Shown piece after piece: positions 14,837-18,375 of a DNA stretch of 18,375 bases. This stretch comes from Pseudomonadota bacterium (GTDB taxonomy: Bacteria; Pseudomonadota; Gammaproteobacteria; Xanthomonadales; Xanthomonadaceae). Under the pieces are notes generated by a model. The model ran no database searches. It saw only the letters and a list, made by a program, of their open reading frames with translations, and was not told the origin of the DNA. Every line of letters begins with the position of its first letter. Position 1 is the first letter of the stretch. Location: contig JAEXTE010000015.1 of NCBI GenBank assembly GCA_023453655.1, forward strand, positions 1 through 18,375. The letters run 5' to 3'. A program made the position numbers and the translations under genes.

Positions 14837-15238
14837 TTACGGGCCGAAGATCTGTTCGATCAGGCCCGTCGCCAGCTGCACCATGTAGTAGCTGTCGTCG
14901 CGCGGGTCCGGGCGTACCCAGGTATAGCCGGCCGGCGGCGCGGCGAGGCCGTAGGCGCGGTAGTCGCGCACGTAGTAGGTGTCGGCCAGGTAGCTGCGCG
15001 GCAGGTACTGCCCGCGTGCCCAGCGGCGCTCGGCGCGGGCGAGGTCGCGCTGGTACTGGCGTTCCGCCTTCTGACGATCCTTCCAGTATTCGCGCTCGGC
15101 CTTGCGACGGTCCTTCTCGTAATGGCGCGCGTTGTGGTGTTTGCCCGGGCCATGGTGGCCCGGCTTCCAGGGCGGATCGGCCACGGCCGCGCCCGGGATC
15201 GCCAGCATCAGCGCGCCGGCAAGCAGCAGGGGTTTCAT
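14837..15238 (-). CDS. RcnB-like periplasmic protein with 11-residue repeats
   Basis: Periplasmic protein of 133 residues with a cleavable signal peptide (MKPLLLAGALMLAIPGAAVA, cut before Asp21). The C-terminal part has the RcnB-family wording RGQYLPRSYLADTYYVRDYRAYGL and PPAGYTWVRPD with DDSYYMVQLATGLIEQIF. In E. coli RcnB takes part in nickel and cobalt homeostasis; here the metal is unknown. Between signal and domain there is a His-rich segment (GHHGPGKHH, 27-35) and a highly charged helix made of three consecutive 11-residue units (42-74). The ATG at 15238 has a GGGAG ribosome site. An intrinsic terminator follows, so it is probably a single-gene transcript next to the copper genes. The frame is open far upstream, but only this start gives a signal peptide. 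Confidence 0.87.
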   Translation of the reverse strand: MKPLLLAGALMLAIPGAAVADPPWKPGHHGPGKHHNARHYEKDRRKAEREYWKDRQKAERQYQRDLARAERRWARGQYLPRSYLADTYYVRDYRAYGLAAPPAGYTWVRPDPRDDSYYMVQLATGLIEQIFGP

Positions 15239-15444
15239 CAGGCGGTCTCCCGTTGGTGGGCTTGGCGAGGACCGTAATGGCGCAGGAGTGAACCGCGGGA
15301 GAAAACAGGGTCCTCCGTTAACGCACGCGCAAGGGATGCGACAGGCGACCTTCAACTTCGGCATGCCGGTGCGGTGGCCGGACGCAAGGCGCCGCGCCGG
15401 CATCGGCGGGCCGCCATCGATCGGACCGCGGAACGTGGAGCGGA

Positions 15445-16359
15445 TCATCGGCCGCCATTCGCCCGCTGCAGCGCGGCCTCGGCCCGGATCCAGTCGGCGA
15501 CCTGTCCGACGTCCGGGCGAGGCATCCGCTCCGCCTGTACCAGCCAGTAGCCGTAGCCGCCGGTCTCCCCCGGCCGCGGCGGCGCCAGTTCCACCAGACG
15601 CCCGTCGCGCAGCATCGGCAGGACCAGTTCCCGCCGCCCCAGCGCGACGCCCTGGCCGGCCAGGGCCGCCTGGATCACCAGGTCGTACTGGTTGAAATGC
15701 AGGATCCTGCGGGTCGACGTGTCCTGGCGGGTGCCGCTTGCCAGCCAGTGCTGCCAGCGCAGCCATGGGTAGCGTTCCTCGAACTCCAGCAGGGTTACCG
15801 AGGCCGGCAGGCGCCCGCCGCGCAGGCGGCCGATCCGCAGCGCCGGGCTGGCCACGGGAACCACGGTCTCCTCGAACAGCAGGGTCGCGCCGGATGGCGC
15901 CTGCGATGCGGTGGTATAGCGCACCGCCAGGTCGATTCCGCCCTGGCGCAGGTCCATGACCTGGTTGTGCGCAGAGATGCGCACGTCCAGCCGCGGCTGG
16001 CGTGCCTGGAACCCGCCGAGTCGCGGCATCAACCACAGTGCGGTGAAGCCGATCGTCGTACTCACCGTCACCGTGCGTACCGCGCCGCGCGCGGCCGCTT
16101 CGGCGGCCGCGTCCTGCAACTGGCGGATGGCGGCGTCGGCGCTGCGGAACAGCGCTTCGCCCTCCGGGGTGAAGCCGATCGCGCGATGGCCGCGGGTGAG
16201 CAGGCGCGTGCCAAGCTGTCGCTCCAGCGCCTGGACCTGTCGGCTGACCGCGGACTGGGTGAGATACAGGTCCTGCGCGGCGAGGGTGATACTCAGGCGC
16301 CGGCCGACCGCGACGAAGCCGCGCAGCAGGTCCAGCGAAGGCAGCCGGGACAGCTCCAT
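15445..16359 (-). CDS. LysR-family regulator, GcvA-like
   Basis: Transcription factor of 304 residues. The helix-turn-helix reads LRGFVAVGRRLSITLAAQDL followed by YLTQSAVSRQVQALERQLG (about 12-50), then RLLTRGHRAIGFTPEGEALF, which is typical of the GcvA/AmpR branch. The effector domain follows (VTVSTTIGFTALWLMPRLGGF, DLRQGGIDLAVRY, QAALAGQGVALGRRELV). The start at 16359 has an AGGA ribosome site at good spacing; an ATG two codons upstream (16365) lies too close to it. It is transcribed away from the MFS gene across 102 bases, the classic arrangement in which a LysR protein controls the divergent gene. Target and inducer are unknown. Confidence 0.92.
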   Translation of the reverse strand: MELSRLPSLDLLRGFVAVGRRLSITLAAQDLYLTQSAVSRQVQALERQLGTRLLTRGHRAIGFTPEGEALFRSADAAIRQLQDAAAEAAARGAVRTVTVSTTIGFTALWLMPRLGGFQARQPRLDVRISAHNQVMDLRQGGIDLAVRYTTASQAPSGATLLFEETVVPVASPALRIGRLRGGRLPASVTLLEFEERYPWLRWQHWLASGTRQDTSTRRILHFNQYDLVIQAALAGQGVALGRRELVLPMLRDGRLVELAPPRPGETGGYGYWLVQAERMPRPDVGQVADWIRAEAALQRANGGR

Positions 16360-16399
16360 TGGCATTCCTGTGGTGAATGCTGGCAGTCGAAAAACTCGC

Positions 16400-16429
16400 T
16401 TGAACGGGTCTGTCTTTGCAGCCGATAGT
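16400..16429 (+). promoter_or_regulatory. Candidate sigma-70 promoter of the MFS operon
   Basis: TTGAAC (16400-16405) and GATAGT (16424-16429) each match four consensus positions and are 18 bases apart, 32 bases upstream of the MFS start. The -10 region overlaps a TGCA-N8-TGCA repeat (16417-16432) that could serve as a binding site for the divergent LysR protein. Both assignments are tentative. Confidence 0.35.
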
Positions 16430-16461
16430 GCACGAAACAAGCGGCAGGCGGGAGCGGAGCG

Positions 16462-17718
16462 ATGCAGGAGGACAGGCCGGCGGATTCCCCGGACGCATCC
16501 ATGGCCGGCACGCACTGGCTGCCGCGCCCGTGGACCATCGTGCTGGCCGGCGGCATCGTCATGGGCCTGGCGCTGGGTGCGCGCCACGTGCAGGGGCTGT
16601 TCCTGCTGCCGGTCACCCTGGAGCGGGGCTGGTCGCGCGAGCTGTTCGCGCTGGCGCTGGCGATGCAGAACCTCACCTGGGGCCTGGTGCAGCCGCTCGC
16701 CGGGCTGGTGGCCGATCGCCATGGCACGGTGCGCGTCGTGGCAACGGGCCTGCTGTGCTACGCGCTGGGCCTGTGCGGCATGGCCTGGGCGGGCAGCCCG
16801 GCCGCATTCGTCCTGTCTGCCGGCGTGCTCGTCGGCATCGCGTTGGCCGGCACCGCGTTCGGAGTGATCTATGCCGCGGTGGGGAGGCTGGTGCCGGAGG
16901 CGCGACGGCCCTGGGCGATCGGCATCAGCGGTGCCATCGGCGGCCTCGGCCAGTTCCTGATGGTGCCGGCCGTGCAGGAACTGATCGCCGCCTTCGGCTG
17001 GCAGTCCGCGCTGCTGGGACTGGCGGTGCTGGCCGCAGCCGCGCTGCCGCTGGCGCTGCCCCTGCGGGACGCGCCAGCCACCCGGCATGACCAGGGCGAG
17101 GAGCCGCAGTCGCTGCGGGCCACGCTGCAGGTGGTGCGCTCGCATCGCGGCTTCTGGATGCTCAACGCCGGCTTCCTGGCCTGCGGTTTCCAGCTGGCCT
17201 TCATCGCCACCCACCTGCCGGCCTGGTTGATCGACCGTGGCCTTGGTCCGCGCGCCGGCGTTGCGGCGTTGGCGACCATCGCCCTGGCCAACATCGTCGG
17301 CACCTGGGCCTGCGGCGTGCTGGGCGGGCGCCTGCGGCAGAAGCGCCTGCTTGCCGCGATCTACCTGGTACGCGCGCTGGCCATCGCGGCGTTCGTGGCG
17401 CTGCCGCCCAGCATGGCCGGCGTGTACGTCTTCGCCGCGGTGATGGGCCTGCTCTGGCTGGGAACGGTGCCGCTGACTACCGGCGTGCTGGCGCGTGCGT
17501 TCGGCATGCGCTATCTCGCCACGCTGTTCGGCTTCGTCTTCATGGGCCACCAGCTCGGTTCGTTCCTCGGCGTGTGGATGGGCGGGCTCTTCTACGAGGC
17601 AACCGGCTCCTACGACGCGGTCTGGCTGGGCGCGGTGGCCCTGGGACTGGCGGCGGCCGCGCTGCACTGGCCGATCGACGACCGGCGCGTGGTCTATGCG
17701 ACGGCGGTGGCGCGGTGA
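16462..17718 (+). CDS. MFS transporter
   Basis: Inner-membrane secondary transporter of the major facilitator superfamily, 418 residues with about twelve hydrophobic segments in two halves around a polar loop (about 205-218, RDAPATRHDQGEEPQSL). The loop between segments 2 and 3 has a family-type motif, GLVADRHGTVRV (about 90-101). The wording (GARHVQGLFLLPVTLERGWSRE near the start) is like the organic-acid/monocarboxylate-type branch (YbfB, OFA-like), so an anionic metabolite is a reasonable guess, but the substrate cannot be read from sequence. The ATG at 16462 follows GGAGCGGAG; an ATG at 16504 would also retain all membrane segments. It overlaps the next small gene by four bases (GTGA), heads a probable three-gene operon and is divergent from the GcvA-like regulator. 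Confidence 0.92.
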   Translation: MQEDRPADSPDASMAGTHWLPRPWTIVLAGGIVMGLALGARHVQGLFLLPVTLERGWSRELFALALAMQNLTWGLVQPLAGLVADRHGTVRVVATGLLCYALGLCGMAWAGSPAAFVLSAGVLVGIALAGTAFGVIYAAVGRLVPEARRPWAIGISGAIGGLGQFLMVPAVQELIAAFGWQSALLGLAVLAAAALPLALPLRDAPATRHDQGEEPQSLRATLQVVRSHRGFWMLNAGFLACGFQLAFIATHLPAWLIDRGLGPRAGVAALATIALANIVGTWACGVLGGRLRQKRLLAAIYLVRALAIAAFVALPPSMAGVYVFAAVMGLLWLGTVPLTTGVLARAFGMRYLATLFGFVFMGHQLGSFLGVWMGGLFYEATGSYDAVWLGAVALGLAAAALHWPIDDRRVVYATAVAR

Positions 17719-17864
17719 GGATCCGGGCGCCACGGCTGCGCGCGCTGCAGGCGCTGGCCGCCTGCCTGGTCGTGGCGCTGTGCGCGGTCGCGTTCCGCGG
17801 CTGGTTGGCGCCACGCGACATGTCGCTGTGGCTGGGTGCCTGGCTGTCGGGCCTGTGCATGTGA
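17715..17864 (+). CDS. 49-residue membrane miniprotein, unknown
   Basis: Small open frame starting with GTG that overlaps the MFS stop codon by four bases (GTGA), an arrangement typical of translational coupling. The product has a basic N-terminus (VRIRAPRLRAL, with three Arg), a hydrophobic segment (ALQALAACLVVALCAVAF, about 11-28) and a second, shorter apolar stretch at the end (MSLWLGAWLSGLCM). It is thus predicted to be a one- or two-pass inner-membrane peptide with positive-inside topology. It ends 10 bases before the start of the next gene, whose ribosome site GGGAGG (17865-17870) follows directly. I do not recognise a family. It could be an accessory subunit of the transporter or simply an unannotated small protein. 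Confidence 0.6.
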   Translation: MRIRAPRLRALQALAACLVVALCAVAFRGWLAPRDMSLWLGAWLSGLCM

Positions 17865-17874
17865 GGGAGGCGGG

Positions 17875-18375
17875 ATGAGCACGGCCGCGCTGGAATTCTG
17901 GTTCGACTTTGCCAGCAACTACTGCTACCCGGCGGCGATGCGGGTCGAGGCGCTGGCCGCGGCGCAGGACGTGGTCGTGCACTGGCGACCGTTCCTGCTC
18001 GGGCCGGTGTTCAGGGCGATGGGCCGGGGCGAGGCGCCGCTGTTCGAGCATCCGGCCAAGGGACGCTATGTCTGGCGCGACATGGAGCGCCGCTGCCGGC
18101 TGCACGGCCTGCCGTTCCGGCGGCCCTCGGTATTTCCGCGGCGCGCGCTGCTGCCCATGCGCATTGCCACGCTGGGCGTCGGCCAGGCCTGGATGGGCGC
18201 ATTCTGCCGCCGCGCGATGCACGCGGCCTTCGCGCTCGACCGGGAGATCGACGAGGGCGGCGCGATGCGGGAACTGCTGGGCGACCTCGGGCTGCCGGCC
18301 GACCGGCTGATCGCCGCCGCCACGGACGCCGGCAACAAGTCCGCCCTGCGGGCACGCACCGACCAGGCGCTGGCG
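17875..18375 (+). CDS. 2-hydroxychromene-2-carboxylate isomerase-like DsbA-family protein (partial, 3' end missing)
   Basis: Thioredoxin-fold protein of the DsbA/kappa-class glutathione transferase group; 167 residues are visible and the frame is open at the right edge. The start LEFWFDFASNYCYPAAMRVEAL matches the family beginning (D-F-x-S, then an aromatic and Tyr), with Ser14 at the position of the glutathione-contacting serine of characterised isomerases. WRPFLLGPVFRAMG is the next conserved block. There is no CxxC dithiol motif, so it is not an oxidase-type DsbA. Known members isomerise a naphthalene-degradation intermediate using glutathione; many homologues have unknown substrates. A strong ribosome site GGGAGG lies four bases before the ATG. 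It is the third gene of the MFS operon; a glutathione-linked detoxification or aromatic-acid role is an inference. Confidence 0.88.
   Translation, partial: MSTAALEFWFDFASNYCYPAAMRVEALAAAQDVVVHWRPFLLGPVFRAMGRGEAPLFEHPAKGRYVWRDMERRCRLHGLPFRRPSVFPRRALLPMRIATLGVGQAWMGAFCRRAMHAAFALDREIDEGGAMRELLGDLGLPADRLIAAATDAGNKSALRARTDQALA

Noticed and set aside
15239..16498. Upstream extension of the RcnB-like frame through the LysR gene region
   Set aside because: The frame is merely open by chance; it lies in the wrong frame of the LysR gene, and the signal peptide and GGGAG site fix the true start at 15238.
16360..18222. Upstream extension of the GcvA-like regulator frame opposite the MFS operon
   Set aside because: No LysR-type sequence precedes residue MELSRLP; the extension is antisense to the transporter, and an AGGA ribosome site supports the start at 16359.
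1..18375. CRISPR array, tRNA or rRNA gene, transposase, integrase, or attachment-site repeats
   Set aside because: Looked for on both strands by eye; no regularly spaced repeats, cloverleaf-like segments or mobile-element proteins were seen. Distant or short elements could be missed without computation.

Overview
This window comes from a GC-rich gammaproteobacterium, most likely Xanthomonadaceae/Lysobacteraceae (Lysobacter, Luteimonas, Stenotrophomonas, Xanthomonas or a relative). That placement is an inference. It rests on very high GC in third codon positions, the lineage-typical gene types (paired NlpC/P60 proteins, PCuAC with DUF2946, GH127 with a GbpR-type LysR regulator), and several genes whose only visible promoter element is a TAnnnT box 6-7 bases before the ATG. 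The window is densely coding chromosomal sequence with 17 protein genes, the last one cut by the right edge. I see no rRNA, tRNA, CRISPR array, insertion sequence, integrase or phage gene. No gene-free stretch exceeds 300 bases; the longest is 12325-12592 (268 bases).

Left part (1-3488): a very G-rich tract with G-quadruplex potential, an intrinsic terminator, then two tandem minus-strand NlpC/P60 cell-wall hydrolases, one a probable lipoprotein and one secreted. Divergent from them are slyD (FKBP-type prolyl isomerase/metallochaperone) and a DUF418 (YeiB-like) polytopic membrane protein, with a perfect 12-bp hairpin between these two.

Middle left (3513-6142): a two-gene unit, an FAD-dependent D-amino-acid dehydrogenase-like oxidoreductase whose ATGA junction overlaps gor (glutathione reductase). 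The first gene appears to be leaderless.

Centre (6189-13546): a plant-polysaccharide/L-arabinose region. It holds a GH43 lipoprotein (arabinosidase/xylosidase type), a Tat-type exported GH127 beta-L-arabinofuranosidase, an IlvD/Edd-family sugar-acid dehydratase that matches L-arabonate dehydratase, and a GbpR-type LysR regulator. hutG (N-formylglutamate amidohydrolase) is inserted in the opposite direction between the two glycosidases. The likely logic is that the exported glycosidases release arabinose, the sugar is oxidised to arabonate by enzymes encoded elsewhere, the dehydratase feeds a 2-keto-3-deoxy-sugar-acid pathway, and the LysR protein controls the set. A perfect 14-bp palindrome before the dehydratase and a 12-bp palindrome before the regulator are candidate operators.

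Right part (13629-15238): three minus-strand metal-related envelope genes. These are PCuAC (periplasmic copper chaperone lipoprotein), a DUF2946 membrane-anchored CxxC protein, and an RcnB-like periplasmic protein with a His-rich segment and three exact-length 11-residue charged repeats.

Right edge (15445-18375): a GcvA-type LysR regulator divergent from an MFS transporter, which is translationally coupled (GTGA) to a 49-residue membrane miniprotein and followed by a DsbA-fold 2-hydroxychromene-2-carboxylate isomerase-like protein that runs off the window.

I found no clearly new defence or mobile system. The most unusual signals are the G-quadruplex tract, the recurring leaderless-start signature, the two operator-like palindromes, the 11-residue repeats and the coupled miniprotein.
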